From contig NZ_OEQH01000001.1 of assembly GCF_900240385.1 (NCBI RefSeq), forward strand, positions 496,001 through 560,000: 64,000 nucleotides of DNA, given 5' to 3'. Made by a program: the position numbers and the translations under genes. Below are positions 48,239 through 56,758 of the stretch, in pieces. Source of the DNA: Clostridium minihomine (GTDB taxonomy: Bacteria; Bacillota; Clostridia; Oscillospirales; Acutalibacteraceae). Each line of letters starts with the position of its first letter. Within the stretch, counting starts at the first letter, position 1. The notes beneath the pieces are model-generated. The model saw only the letters and a program-made list of their open reading frames with translations. It was not told the origin of the DNA and did no database searches.

Positions 48239-49780
48239 ATGACGATTCATAATGAGGCTGTTTTAATTTTAGATTTCGGCGGACAGTACAGTCAGCTCAT
48301 CGCGCGCCGGGTGCGTGACTGCCATGTGTATTGCGAAATCAGATCTTATAAAACACCGGTGGAACAAATTAAACAGGCGGGCTATAAGGGAATTATTTTC
48401 AGCGGCGGCCCCAACAGCGTGTACGATGACAATTCACCCCATTGCGGCAAAGAAATTTTTGAGCTGGGGATCCCGGTGTTGGGAATTTGCTATGGTGCAC
48501 AGCTGATGGCGTTTGAGCTGGACGGTAAGGTGCAGCGTTCGGATGTGAAGGAATACGGTCAAACTCCGGTGGAGTTTGACCTGGCATCCGATTTGTTCCA
48601 TGAAGTGGCTCAAACCAGTGTTTGCTGGATGAGCCATACGGATAAGATTGTGGAGCTGCCCGAAGGATTCCAGGTGCGTGCTACCAGCAGCGCCTGCCCG
48701 GTGGCCGCAATGGACAACCCCGAAAAGAAGCTGTATGCGGTTCAGTTCCACCCGGAAGTGGAGCATACGGCCCAGGGCAATGAGTATCTGAAAAACTTCT
48801 TGTACCGCATCTGCGGCTGCTCCGGCGACTGGCACATGGATGCCTTTGCGGCAGAAACTGTTCAGCAGCTGAAAGAAAAAATCGGAGAGAAAAAGGTGCT
48901 TTGTGCTCTGTCTGGCGGCGTGGATTCTTCTGTGGCTGCCGTTATGGTGCATAAAGCCATTGGCAAGAACCTGACTTGCATCTTTGTGGATCATGGCCTT
49001 TTGCGCAAAGAGGAAGGCGATCAGGTGGAGCAGGTGTTCCGCCAGCAGTTTGACATGAATTTAATTCGAGTCAATGCGCAGGAGCGCTTTTTGTCCCGTT
49101 TGGCGGGGGTATCCGATCCGGAAACAAAGCGCAAAATCATTGGCGAGGAATTTATCCGCGTCTTTGAAGAAGAGGCGAAAAAGCTGGGTCATATGGATTA
49201 TCTGTGCCAGGGAACCATTTATCCCGATGTGGTGGAAAGCGGTGTGGGCGAGGCGGCCGTGATTAAGAGCCACCATAACGTGGGCGGTTTGCCGGATGAT
49301 ATCGGATTTACCGGCTTGGTAGAGCCTTTGCGTGACCTGTTTAAAGATGAGGTTCGCCGTGTGGGCCTGGAACTTGGAATTCCGGAATTCCTGGTTTGGC
49401 GTCAGCCGTTCCCGGGGCCGGGACTGGCGATTCGTGTGCTGGGTGAAATTACGAAGGACAAGCTGGATTTGTTACGCGAGGCCGACGCTATTTTCCGTGA
49501 GGAAATTGTCAATGCCGGTTTGGATCGGCAAATCAACCAGTATTTCGCTGTGTTGACCGGTCTTCAGAGTGTGGGCGTTATGGGGGATGGAAGAACTTAC
49601 GATGCCACCGTTGCGCTGCGCGGTGTAACCACCACCGACTTTATGACAGCTGACTGGGCCAGAATCCCCTATGATCTTCTGGCCAAGATTTCGAACCGGA
49701 TTATTAACGAGGTAAGCGGCGTAAACCGTATCGTGTATGATATTACGTCTAAGCCCCCGGCAACTATCGAGTGGGAATAA
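48239..49780 (+). CDS. guaA: GMP synthase (glutamine-hydrolysing)
   Basis: Amidates XMP to GMP. 513 aa: a class I glutaminase domain first (nucleophile Cys in [20 protein letters not shown]), then the ATP-pyrophosphatase domain with the P-loop [12 protein letters not shown], and a C-terminal dimerisation domain ending [10 protein letters not shown]. It begins 9 bp after glmS. Its 3' end (GAGTGGGAATAA) forms one end of a 62-bp imperfect direct repeat found again at 57311-57372; guaA 3' ends are known integration sites of genomic islands. Confidence 0.98.
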   Translation: MTIHNEAVLILDFGGQYSQLIARRVRDCHVYCEIRSYKTPVEQIKQAGYKGIIFSGGPNSVYDDNSPHCGKEIFELGIPVLGICYGAQLMAFELDGKVQRSDVKEYGQTPVEFDLASDLFHEVAQTSVCWMSHTDKIVELPEGFQVRATSSACPVAAMDNPEKKLYAVQFHPEVEHTAQGNEYLKNFLYRICGCSGDWHMDAFAAETVQQLKEKIGEKKVLCALSGGVDSSVAAVMVHKAIGKNLTCIFVDHGLLRKEEGDQVEQVFRQQFDMNLIRVNAQERFLSRLAGVSDPETKRKIIGEEFIRVFEEEAKKLGHMDYLCQGTIYPDVVESGVGEAAVIKSHHNVGGLPDDIGFTGLVEPLRDLFKDEVRRVGLELGIPEFLVWRQPFPGPGLAIRVLGEITKDKLDLLREADAIFREEIVNAGLDRQINQYFAVLTGLQSVGVMGDGRTYDATVALRGVTTTDFMTADWARIPYDLLAKISNRIINEVSGVNRIVYDITSKPPATIEWE

Positions 49781-49830
49781 AATAAACAAAGCCACAAATC
49801 CAGCAAAAATGCGGGTTTGTGGCTTTTAAT
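49769..49830 (+). repeat. Left copy of 62-bp direct repeat (guaA 3' end plus terminator; attL-like)
   Basis: 62 bp that match 57311-57372 at 55 positions by eye, in the same orientation and without gaps; the last 24 are identical. It contains the final guaA codons, the stop and a terminator hairpin (AAAGCCACAAA...TTTGTGGCTTT, T tail). It marks the left edge of the AT-rich accessory segment. Confidence 0.75.
49789..49830 (+). terminator. Terminator after guaA
   Basis: AAAGCCACAAA pairs with TTTGTGGCTTT around an A/C-rich loop, followed by TTTTAATTATTT. Confidence 0.85.
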
Positions 49831-49865
49831 TATTTGGATAAATTTAGGAATGGTATTTGCGGGTT

Positions 49866-49970
49866 ATGACAGTACAAACAAATAGAGCTTCCTGCTATTA
49901 CGCTGTGGATGAGAAAGACATCCCTGACGGTAAATTTAAAACAGCACTTGAGCTATCCAAGATGATTTAA
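49866..49970 (+). CDS. Tiny open frame, possible gene remnant
   Basis: 34-codon frame starting ATG 49866; its C-terminal part is acidic/basic (Val-Asp-Glu-Lys-Asp-Ile-Pro-Asp-Gly, then a Leu-Glu-Leu-Ser-Lys helix). The codon pattern looks protein-like, but there is no good ribosome binding site. It lies just inside the left repeat and may be the C-terminal leftover of an island gene. Function unknown. Confidence 0.25.
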   Translation: MTVQTNRASCYYAVDEKDIPDGKFKTALELSKMI

Positions 49971-50113
49971 GGGATTATTACATAGCTTTCACAGATATCA
50001 GGCTTTTAGTTGCATCGACAGTAAACAGTTTAAAAAATATTGGACACTAGGATTTTAACTATATATAAATATAAACCATAAAATTTTATTGCTTTGTGAC
50101 AAACGTTGTTCAT

Positions 50114-50767
50114 TTACGGTATTTGTTTACTACGTTGTAATATACCATCGTCTATTTCATAGATGCAATCGCACAACAGTTCAATATCATCCTTGTTATG
50201 GCTGGCAAGCACAATCGTAATGCCTTCATTTCGTAATTGTAAAAAGAGCTCACGAATTTCTTGTACTCCTTGTTTATCAATTCCATTTAGCGGTTCATCA
50301 AGTAATAATACGGAGGGATTCTCCATAATAGCCTGTGCGATACCCAGCCTTTGACGCATCCCCAATGAATATTGGCTTACTTTCTTTTTACTGTCTGGAT
50401 TCAATCCGACACGCTGAATCACAGCTCTAATTTGTTCCTTTGACACAACCCGGTTAATATCGGCAAGAAATTTTAAATTATGATACCCAGTGTAATTAGG
50501 CAGAAACCCCGGGGTTTCAATAATAATGCCCACGTTGGGAGCAATGTCCGTGTCTTTTCCCAACATCTTTCCGTTTACAGTGATTTTGCCCATACTAACG
50601 GGTGTGAGCCCACAAATACATTTGAGTAGCATGGTTTTTCCAGAGCCGTTGCGCCCAATTAGGCCATGTATTTTATTTTTTTCAAAGCGGATGGAAACAT
50701 CCGATAGCACGATATGCTCGCCATACGTTTTAGTAACATTTTCCACCAAAATAGCATAATCCTTCAT
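50114..50767 (-). CDS. ABC transporter ATP-binding protein
   Basis: Energy subunit of the ABC-2-type exporter encoded by the next two upstream genes. 217 aa. Walker A GRNGSGKTML near residue 37, signature YSLGMRQRLGIAQAI, Walker B VLLLDEPLNGID and the switch histidine in LASHNKDD. It resembles ATPases of bacteriocin or lantibiotic self-protection and export systems. It is the last gene of a minus-strand operon that starts with a small secreted protein. Confidence 0.9.
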   Translation of the reverse strand: MKDYAILVENVTKTYGEHIVLSDVSIRFEKNKIHGLIGRNGSGKTMLLKCICGLTPVSMGKITVNGKMLGKDTDIAPNVGIIIETPGFLPNYTGYHNLKFLADINRVVSKEQIRAVIQRVGLNPDSKKKVSQYSLGMRQRLGIAQAIMENPSVLLLDEPLNGIDKQGVQEIRELFLQLRNEGITIVLASHNKDDIELLCDCIYEIDDGILQRSKQIP

Positions 50768-50785
50768 ACATCTGACCTTCTCTCT

Positions 50786-51643
50786 TTAAACTGGACGAGA
50801 AATTCGTATTTCACGTTTGCGCACGGATAAAACTGCAATGGCGGCCAATACAATGATCGTACCCATACAAAACAAAAATGAATAGAGTATGGTTGGCTGC
50901 ATATTTAACCCAGTTGTATCTAAAATGGTTAAACGCGCCATAGAAACGGGAGAAAAATGGTATATGAAGTCTGACATATCATTGTGTATTACGATATCAA
51001 GTAAAATAACAGCAGATCCGGCCGCCGCTCCCAGTGCCTGTCGATTACAATACAAATTGACGATAAATATGATAAGGCCCAATATAATTCCGACCAGCCA
51101 CTCCAACAAAAAGCTGATTAAAAATGCTGATATAGGGGTATAGCGCAACTGTATCGCATAGTTAATGGGCAGTCCTATGTGAAATTCTTGAGCTGCTGAG
51201 GTCTGTGCCAGTGTACTAAGCACTTTGCCCCAATCATCTGTGTAAACAAGATTTGGAAAAAGAATAAGGCAAATAAGTATGTTGATAAAAAGAAAGTAAA
51301 GCGCGGTACTTACCACAATATAAAGCAGCTGCCCCAAAGTCCAATGAATGCGCCCGCTTCGGATAATCACATAAGGCTGGCCTTCATGAGCAAAAGGAGC
51401 ATCACAAAATAATAAAACAATTCCAAACATCATGATTCTTTGTGTATAAGAATAGCTTGAAAGAAAAGGAAAGAGCCACGGGGAAACTCTATATCCGACG
51501 GCATTTGAAAAGGCTAAAATTGGATGCAGGAATTCCCACAAAAGAATAAACAATAAAGCCGCCAGTATAAAGATTCTTGGGTTGTTTAACCATCTTCGGA
51601 TATTATTTGTTGCGATTGGAAGGTAGCTAGGAATCTTACGCAT
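50786..51643 (-). CDS. ABC-2 type permease subunit (second)
   Basis: 285-aa membrane protein with about six helices and no enzymatic motifs. The start is ATG 51643, where AAAGGAGG is well placed; it overlaps the end of the preceding permease gene by 8 bp. With its partner it would form the membrane channel for the ATPase at 50114-50767. The sequence is too divergent for me to name a substrate. Confidence 0.75.
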   Translation of the reverse strand: MRKIPSYLPIATNNIRRWLNNPRIFILAALLFILLWEFLHPILAFSNAVGYRVSPWLFPFLSSYSYTQRIMMFGIVLLFCDAPFAHEGQPYVIIRSGRIHWTLGQLLYIVVSTALYFLFINILICLILFPNLVYTDDWGKVLSTLAQTSAAQEFHIGLPINYAIQLRYTPISAFLISFLLEWLVGIILGLIIFIVNLYCNRQALGAAAGSAVILLDIVIHNDMSDFIYHFSPVSMARLTILDTTGLNMQPTILYSFLFCMGTIIVLAAIAVLSVRKREIRISRPV

Positions 51644-52421
51644 TTGATACCCTCCTTTTGACACTTTTCACAAATAGTAATCCTCCCAATAATAGTAGTG
51701 CAGCGAAAAAAAATACAGCGTACATGATATTAAATCCCACCCCTCCAAGTATAAAATTTGCCGCACCTAATTTTGATAACTGCAACCATGTTGGAAACTG
51801 GTAAGTAACCAATTTAAGTACATAAAAGCCAATGAATGGTATGAACACTGCAACAAAACGATTCGGAATATAGACAGAGGCACATAGACCCACTGTAGCC
51901 CAAAAACCATTGTGAAGGGATCGTAAAAAGAGATATATAATAAAATACAACACGAACTGCCCTTGTCCTAGCAATTGTCCTTCTAAGGTTGGCAGGGTTA
52001 TGTACGGTTGTAAGTTTTCTGCGCTAGCATCTACCAAAGGATGATTAAGTGTAACTGGTAAGATAAATAAGGCCATACCTACCGTCGTTGCGAGACATGA
52101 TGAAAAAAAGCAGGAAAAATATTTACTCACGGCATACCGCAAAGAACCGGACCTAGCAGCAACTAAGCGAATATATCCGCTGTCCCAATCACTGCAAAAG
52201 CTCATGGTATACGGTAATACACAAAATAAAAGTATTAAGTTATTTGTACCGCTGGCTGAACTGGCATATTGAACCATTAGCAATACATCGGTATTTTCTG
52301 AAATAACACTATGTGCTCCCCAAGAAAAAACGATCCATATTCCGATTACAGAAACAACAAAACTGATAGAAAAAATTGCACGCTTACAATCTGTAGCAAT
52401 TAACTGTAAGGTTTGTTTCAA
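51636..52421 (-). CDS. ABC-2 type permease subunit (first)
   Basis: 261-aa membrane protein with about six helices (first at residues 15-35). It begins with TTG 52421 after AAGGTGAT. An acidic extracytoplasmic loop (HPLVDASAENLQPY) separates the second and third groups of helices. It follows the lipoprotein gene by 17 bp, so the two are surely in one operon. Confidence 0.75.
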   Translation of the reverse strand: MKQTLQLIATDCKRAIFSISFVVSVIGIWIVFSWGAHSVISENTDVLLMVQYASSASGTNNLILLFCVLPYTMSFCSDWDSGYIRLVAARSGSLRYAVSKYFSCFFSSCLATTVGMALFILPVTLNHPLVDASAENLQPYITLPTLEGQLLGQGQFVLYFIIYLFLRSLHNGFWATVGLCASVYIPNRFVAVFIPFIGFYVLKLVTYQFPTWLQLSKLGAANFILGGVGFNIMYAVFFFAALLLLGGLLFVKSVKRRVSNA

Positions 52422-52438
52422 AACATCACCTTCTTTAA

Positions 52439-53584
52439 TTAGGATATTTCTTTTCCTGTTACTGCATTGATTTGTACAACGGTTGTATGCGTAAATTCTT
52501 GACCGTCTTTTACATATGCTAAGTCAATGGAAAAAGACCATGCCGGAATCAGTTCCATTTCTTTATTGATAATTTCCCCCGTTTGTTTATCGGTACTGCC
52601 TCCAGTAATAACAGGTACATATACCAAAGAAATTCGTTTGACTGTCAATTCTTCATTTAATATAATTTTCTCATATTTTTGCTTCAAGGATTCCAATGCT
52701 TCCGCCATCGGAATCAATGTCTCTGGTTGCTTTTTTTCTAACTCCTCATATATAACCCCATCCACTTCAAGAGATTGTACGCCAGCTTTAGAAACAATTA
52801 CAGTCACACGACTACCTTCCACCGCTACCTCTGAATTTTTAAAAGCATACGATTCTGAAGAAATCGGTAAACCATTGGATTCTATATCAAACACCATGTA
52901 GTAACTTTCGTCTTCTTCCGTCCATTGATCTTTCAGTTTTGTTTTTCCAATCTCTACGAAATAGTTATAATCTTCATCTTGAGTCAAAAGATCTTGCTTT
53001 TTCTGTAAGGATTTAGAATCCAGTGAATATATTTGTGGTGGTAAATGCGGTGTTATTCCTAGTTCTTCTATAATCATTGCTGCTTGTTCAATAGCCTTTT
53101 CACATGACAAGCCACTTAACTCTTTTTCTGTAAATATCTTTTTGTCTTTGTTTGAATCACTGTTAAACACCGATTTTATATATTGCCCTAAATTGGTATT
53201 GTATCTAATATAACCGGAACTACTTATGTCTAGTATCGCTTCACTGGAAATATAACGGCTTATGCCATCTCTTTGTTCTAATGATGCTTGTTGATTGTTA
53301 AAAAAAGTATGAACTACTTTCGTTTCATCAAACTTTTTTTCCTGCACAGATAAACTTGGAAAAGAGTCTGTTTTTGGTGAATTCACAATAGCATTCACTT
53401 TAAGTTTATCAGATAATATAGCCTGATAAGAATTTGAACTCGTTACAGCTTGTGATGATTCAGGTATAATGGAAATAGTAGAACTATTTTGGTGATCTTT
53501 CATTTCTTCTGTAGTAGAGCAAGCGGAAATAAATAAGAATACAAGCAAAGCAACCGTTATTATTCTAAATTTTTTATTTTTCAT
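52439..53584 (-). CDS. Predicted lipoprotein of the ABC operon
   Basis: 381-aa exported protein with a lipoprotein signal: positively charged start, hydrophobic core, lipobox ISAC with Cys22. The mature part is hydrophilic with repeated beta-type segments; the C-terminal part (YVPVITGGSTDKQTGE, then IPAWSFSIDLAY and QINAVTGKEIS) recalls PepSY-like or YycH/YycI-like folds, but I do not recognise a named family. In an operon with a secreted peptide and an ABC exporter it may bind the peptide at the surface, as an immunity or chaperone lipoprotein would. AAAGGAA precedes the ATG. Confidence 0.7.
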   Translation of the reverse strand: MKNKKFRIITVALLVFLFISACSTTEEMKDHQNSSTISIIPESSQAVTSSNSYQAILSDKLKVNAIVNSPKTDSFPSLSVQEKKFDETKVVHTFFNNQQASLEQRDGISRYISSEAILDISSSGYIRYNTNLGQYIKSVFNSDSNKDKKIFTEKELSGLSCEKAIEQAAMIIEELGITPHLPPQIYSLDSKSLQKKQDLLTQDEDYNYFVEIGKTKLKDQWTEEDESYYMVFDIESNGLPISSESYAFKNSEVAVEGSRVTVIVSKAGVQSLEVDGVIYEELEKKQPETLIPMAEALESLKQKYEKIILNEELTVKRISLVYVPVITGGSTDKQTGEIINKEMELIPAWSFSIDLAYVKDGQEFTHTTVVQINAVTGKEIS

Positions 53585-53656
53585 AATGTTCCTTTCTTAT
53601 TAAAAAAATTAAGCCGGTTACGAGTATGCCGGCTTGATGAAACAGACATTGATTTA

Positions 53657-54043
53657 TTACGGAGTCCAGCGCCCTTCTACCCAAACGCCTTGGGAAGAGC
53701 TGTCGTCTTGCTGGGCATTCAATCGATATGCACCACCAGATGATACTGATTGCCTATAATTTAGCGTAATCTTTCCTTCGGAGTTAACCCACTTGCTATT
53801 GGTATATTTTGTATTAGCACGATTTCTGACTTTGTACCATACCTTATCAGTACTAACAAAATTTCCATCAGTGGTATTTATATATGCCTTCTTTTCACTG
53901 TCATCCTTTGAATAATATCCTGTATAATCTAAATCTCCGGGATTTAATTCAAAGCTAAAGTACTCTGTAGTAGCCAATGCAGTAGTAGTTGCAAGTGACA
54001 ATACCAAGGCAAATGCAGAAATGATTTTAGTAAGCTTGTTCAT
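53657..54043 (-). CDS. Small secreted protein, DUF2712-like / bacteriocin-like
   Basis: 128-aa precursor with a clear Sec signal peptide (residues 1-24, cleavage after ALA). The mature part of about 104 residues is cysteine-free, rich in Ser, Tyr, Asn and Lys, probably all-beta, and ends WVEGRWTP. The layout (tyrosine-rich strands, polar body, Trp-containing tail) resembles DUF2712 proteins and, more loosely, lactococcin-972-type bacteriocins. It is the first gene of the operon with the lipoprotein and ABC transporter. AGGAGG lies 7 nt before the ATG. An antimicrobial role is inference only. Confidence 0.65.
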   Translation of the reverse strand: MNKLTKIISAFALVLSLATTTALATTEYFSFELNPGDLDYTGYYSKDDSEKKAYINTTDGNFVSTDKVWYKVRNRANTKYTNSKWVNSEGKITLNYRQSVSSGGAYRLNAQQDDSSSQGVWVEGRWTP

Positions 54044-54067
54044 TATGGTACCTCCTAGTTTTTTAAT

Positions 54068-54125
54068 ATGTGAATCTCATATTCAGTGACTCGTATAAAT
54101 AATGAGATTTTCACCACTATAAGTG
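54068..54125 (-). promoter_or_regulatory. Leader/operator region of the secreted-protein operon
   Basis: An 8-bp inverted repeat (AATCTCAT...ATGAGATT, loop about 20 nt) and a small palindrome CACTATAAGTG (54115-54125) lie upstream of the gene on the minus strand. Either could be regulatory; no confident -35/-10 pair was found. Confidence 0.3.
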
Positions 54126-54179
54126 ATAATAAATATCTAAAAGGGTAAATAAAAACTATCAGCTCATTCAACGGTATTA

Positions 54180-54489
54180 TTATTCTAAATGAGCCTCATC
54201 GTACACTGTGATAGATTCATAACGATTTTCTTTATCAACACCTTTGCATTCCTTGTGAGCGGATATGTATACCCTTTGCTGACATACAACGAACCGGAAA
54301 AATAAGAGTTTGATCGGAGAACTCAGGTTTGACCATGTTTTTACAGTAGTCCTGGTTCCATAATGGAACTATTATGTTATTGGATTGCGTTGGATTAATA
54401 TTTGAATAACTCTTCTGCAGAAACTGTAAGTGCTCCAGATGAAAAAATAATACCTGTAAACATGGGTAACCTTTTTTGATAATTTTCAT
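54180..54489 (-). pseudogene. Decayed small secreted-protein gene
   Basis: Reading the minus strand gives pieces of one plausible exported peptide in different frames. A start and basic stretch MKIIKKG is at 54489. A hydrophobic, signal-like piece MFTGIIFSSGALTVSAEELF follows from 54463. Then comes NNIIVPLWNQD, and finally VYISAHKECKGVDKENRY running to a stop at 54182 after DEAHLE. Each piece looks protein-like, but no frame joins them. The open frame 54235-54609 mixes these pieces and is not a credible intact gene. It might be a lost second secreted peptide of the neighbouring system. Confidence 0.35.
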
Positions 54490-54513
54490 AGAACAACTTG
54501 TCCCTCTACTTAT

Positions 54514-54536
54514 AAAACAACTTGAAAAGTTGTTTT
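54514..54536. promoter_or_regulatory. Palindrome upstream of the decayed gene
   Basis: AAAACAACTT and its exact complement are separated by 3 nt (10-bp arms). A further ACAACTT half-site lies at 54493-54499. It is placed as an operator would be for the decayed gene on the minus strand. Confidence 0.4.
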
Positions 54537-54819
54537 GTGACATATTTCTATAAAATATTTTATTTATTTCGCTGAAAAATAATACTTTCGGCAATTTGAA
54601 TCCGTTCATTTGTAGATTATAGATTCAGTAATATTATCAGAAAATTATTTGCAAAAGGGGACGGTGTGAGCGCCCCCTTATTCAGTGAAGCGACTTTTGG
54701 AATGGAGGTTTTCCGTATATCCAAAGTTGGCTTTTTGTATTCATGAGGGCCGTCACTGTACAGTGATGTCTTGGAATAGCTGATATTTTAAGTCTATATC
54801 ATTTCAAAAAATCATATCA

Positions 54820-54849
54820 AAAAATGGGTGACTACTGCACCCATTTTTC
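54820..54849. terminator. Bidirectional terminator hairpin
   Basis: AAAAATGGGTG pairs with CACCCATTTTT across a 7-nt loop, with A/T runs on both sides. Confidence 0.7.
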
Positions 54850-55019
54850 ATATGACACCGTTCGAGTTTTTCTTGGACAGGTGTCTTTTTATTTGCTTAT
54901 TTTTCAGAAAAGCGCTTGTATAACTTGGGGCCAAATTGACCCGAAGTTGCAAGGGAGGAGGCACCCCCAAAATGTGCAAGTGTCAATATGTTTTACCTGC
55001 TTGTCGATTAGAACGTAGA

Positions 55020-55057
55020 TTATCTGTTGCGATATTCTACGGTTTCGCAACAGATAA
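55020..55057. repeat. 13-bp perfect inverted repeat
   Basis: TTATCTGTTGCGA (55020-55032) and TCGCAACAGATAA (55045-55057) with a 12-nt loop. No T run follows. It may be a recombination site, a regulatory RNA stem or an old terminator. Confidence 0.45.
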
Positions 55058-55065
55058 AAGCTATA

Positions 55066-55079
55066 TTTAGGTACCTAAA
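55066..55079. promoter_or_regulatory. MarR operator candidate, upstream copy
   Basis: TTTAGGTACCTAAA, a perfect 14-bp palindrome 7 bp before the -35 of the marR promoter. Its core TTAGGTACCTAA recurs at 55124-55135. Confidence 0.65.
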
Positions 55080-55086
55080 ATAATGC

Positions 55087-55115
55087 TTGACATCAGAAAT
55101 ATTACATGCTATTAT
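55087..55115 (+). promoter_or_regulatory. Promoter of the marR/CDF/DtxR operon
   Basis: TTGACA (55087-55092), 17-nt spacer, TATTAT (55110-55115): near-consensus. It is enclosed by the two TTAGGTACCTAA palindromes. Confidence 0.8.
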
Positions 55116-55122
55116 CATGTTT

Positions 55123-55136
55123 ATTAGGTACCTAAT
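55123..55136. promoter_or_regulatory. MarR operator candidate, downstream copy
   Basis: ATTAGGTACCTAAT, a perfect 14-bp palindrome just after the -10, centred 57 bp from the upstream copy. Repressor bound here would block transcription start. Confidence 0.65.
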
Positions 55137-55163
55137 TTAAAACGTCTACGGAGGATTAATAGA

Positions 55164-55778
55164 ATGAATGACAATAATTTTACTAACAAAGCTCCAAACC
55201 TTGTATCGGAAAAACTTTACTCACTCTTTCTACGTTGTTCCCATGCGTTAAGTCGTGGACATCATCAAAATACGGGAATGCATCCCAGCCAGCAAAGAGT
55301 GCTTTCATTACTGGCGTCCAGTGAGAAAATTACACAGCGTGAATTGCTGGATATCATGCAGATTCGCGCTGCTTCTTTGAGTGAATTACTGACTAAATTA
55401 GAGGGAAAAGGGCTTGTTAGCCGCACAAAAGCGGATGGAACGAAACGTGGTATTGATGTTGAAATAACTGATTTAGGCGAAGCTGTTGTTTCGGAATATG
55501 CTCATAATCATCAAGAGATCACAAATGAGCTGTTTTCAGCACTATCTGAAGAGGAACAACGGCTCTTGGTTCATTTATTAAGTAGACTGATTGAGGATTG
55601 GCATAATCGCAATCATGGCCCAAACAGTGGCAAAAATCACATGCATGAGCATGAAGAACAAATTCATCACGACCATCATCACGGTTCTAACCATTATGGT
55701 GAACCCACATTCCATAATGCACATGGCAGCAGAGAAAACCACCGGTGTGGTGGGAATAGAGAACAGGAGAATGAATGA
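55164..55778 (+). CDS. MarR-family regulator with histidine-rich tail
   Basis: 204-aa winged-helix repressor. The MarR core covers about residues 15-145: PSQQRVLSLLASSEKITQREL, recognition helix region RAASLSELLTKLEGKGLVSR, wing TKADGTKRGIDVEIT. An unusual tail follows, with 14 His between residues 147 and 193 and one Cys, clearly suited to binding metal ions. It is cotranscribed with a cation efflux gene (ATGA overlap) and has paired palindromes around its promoter, so it is probably a metal-sensing autorepressor. Zn, Mn, Ni, Co or Fe cannot be told apart from sequence. Confidence 0.85.
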   Translation: MNDNNFTNKAPNLVSEKLYSLFLRCSHALSRGHHQNTGMHPSQQRVLSLLASSEKITQRELLDIMQIRAASLSELLTKLEGKGLVSRTKADGTKRGIDVEITDLGEAVVSEYAHNHQEITNELFSALSEEEQRLLVHLLSRLIEDWHNRNHGPNSGKNHMHEHEEQIHHDHHHGSNHYGEPTFHNAHGSRENHRCGGNREQENE

Positions 55779-56758
55779 TTCCAGAAAGGGATTTAAGCGA
55801 TATATGTGTTAGCAGCCGTCAGCAAGTCGGACAAAAGGCAGGCATTATCGGAATTATAGTGAATGCCTTTCTCTTTTCTATAAAGTTAATATTCGGCTTA
55901 TTAAACAATAGTGTTTCCGTTATTGCAGATGGATTCAACAATCTGGGTGACTGTGCATCTTCTCTTGTGACCACAATTGGGTTTCGTTTCAGTGGGAAAA
56001 CGACAGATGAAAAACATCCTTTCGGTTATGGCCGGATGGAGTATATTAGTGGATTTATTGTTGCCATGCTGATCATTATGACAGCTTTGTCTGTCGGAAA
56101 ATCCGCTGTTGTGCATATGTTGCATCCAGAACAGCCTACGTTAACAATCGGGCTTTTCACCGTACAGATATTCGCGGTAGCAGTAAAATTAGCATTTGCT
56201 TTCTATATTCATGTTGTAAATCGCCAATTGGGTTCGGCGGCTTTAAATGCTGCATTGAAAGATAGTGTAGCTGATTCTGTTGTGACTGCGGTCACACTGC
56301 TATCATTACTTGCGTCGCCGTTCACAACGCTGCCTGTTGATGGTATTGCGGGCCTTATCGTTGCTATGATGATTCTTTGGGCTGGAATAACGTCGTTTAA
56401 GGAACATTTGGGTTTACTGCTTGGCAAATCTGCCAGCCCAGAAACATTGGAAGGTGTTTCAAATGCAGTTAAAAAATATGACTTTTTTTCTGGAATGAAC
56501 GCGTTCTATTTATATGATTTTGGGCCAGAAAAACAAGTTGCATTTTTAAAAATTGTCCCGAAAGTAAGTCCGCACTTTAACGAGGTACAAAGTGCCATTA
56601 AGGAACTTACCGATCAACTAAAGCGTGATTATAATCTTGAAGTTACAATTTATTGGGATACTGCCCACTCTGAAAATAATAATTCCAGAAAGGAGCATGA
56701 AAATGGGAGCCGTGACTGTTTCCAAGGAAAATTACCTAAAAAGCATACTTCTAATTAA
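55775..56758 (+). CDS. Cation diffusion facilitator, probable Mn-type
   Basis: Proton-coupled metal exporter (327 aa) with six predicted helices and a cytoplasmic C-terminal domain. The transport site reads Asn55-x3-Asp59 in helix 2 (FNNLGD) and Asp163-x3-Asp167 in helix 5 (DSVAD). The N/D pattern is characteristic of manganese-type CDFs, whereas zinc CDFs have His and Asp. ATG 55775 overlaps the marR stop. The last 56 bp run into the next gene, giving a polar, non-conserved tail. Confidence 0.88.
   Translation: MIPERDLSDICVSSRQQVGQKAGIIGIIVNAFLFSIKLIFGLLNNSVSVIADGFNNLGDCASSLVTTIGFRFSGKTTDEKHPFGYGRMEYISGFIVAMLIIMTALSVGKSAVVHMLHPEQPTLTIGLFTVQIFAVAVKLAFAFYIHVVNRQLGSAALNAALKDSVADSVVTAVTLLSLLASPFTTLPVDGIAGLIVAMMILWAGITSFKEHLGLLLGKSASPETLEGVSNAVKKYDFFSGMNAFYLYDFGPEKQVAFLKIVPKVSPHFNEVQSAIKELTDQLKRDYNLEVTIYWDTAHSENNNSRKEHENGSRDCFQGKLPKKHTSN

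Larger units (their letters stand above)
54540..55163. other. Intergenic region with hairpins and the marR promoter
   Basis: About 620 bp. It contains a hairpin terminator (54820-54849), a 13-bp perfect inverted repeat (TTATCTGTTGCGA and its complement, 55020-55057) with no T tail, and the marR promoter with two operators. I see no gene. Confidence 0.5.

Noticed and set aside
54235-54609. Intact 124-aa minus-strand protein
   Set aside because: The frame joins unrelated pieces; peptide-like segments in other frames point to a frameshifted gene.
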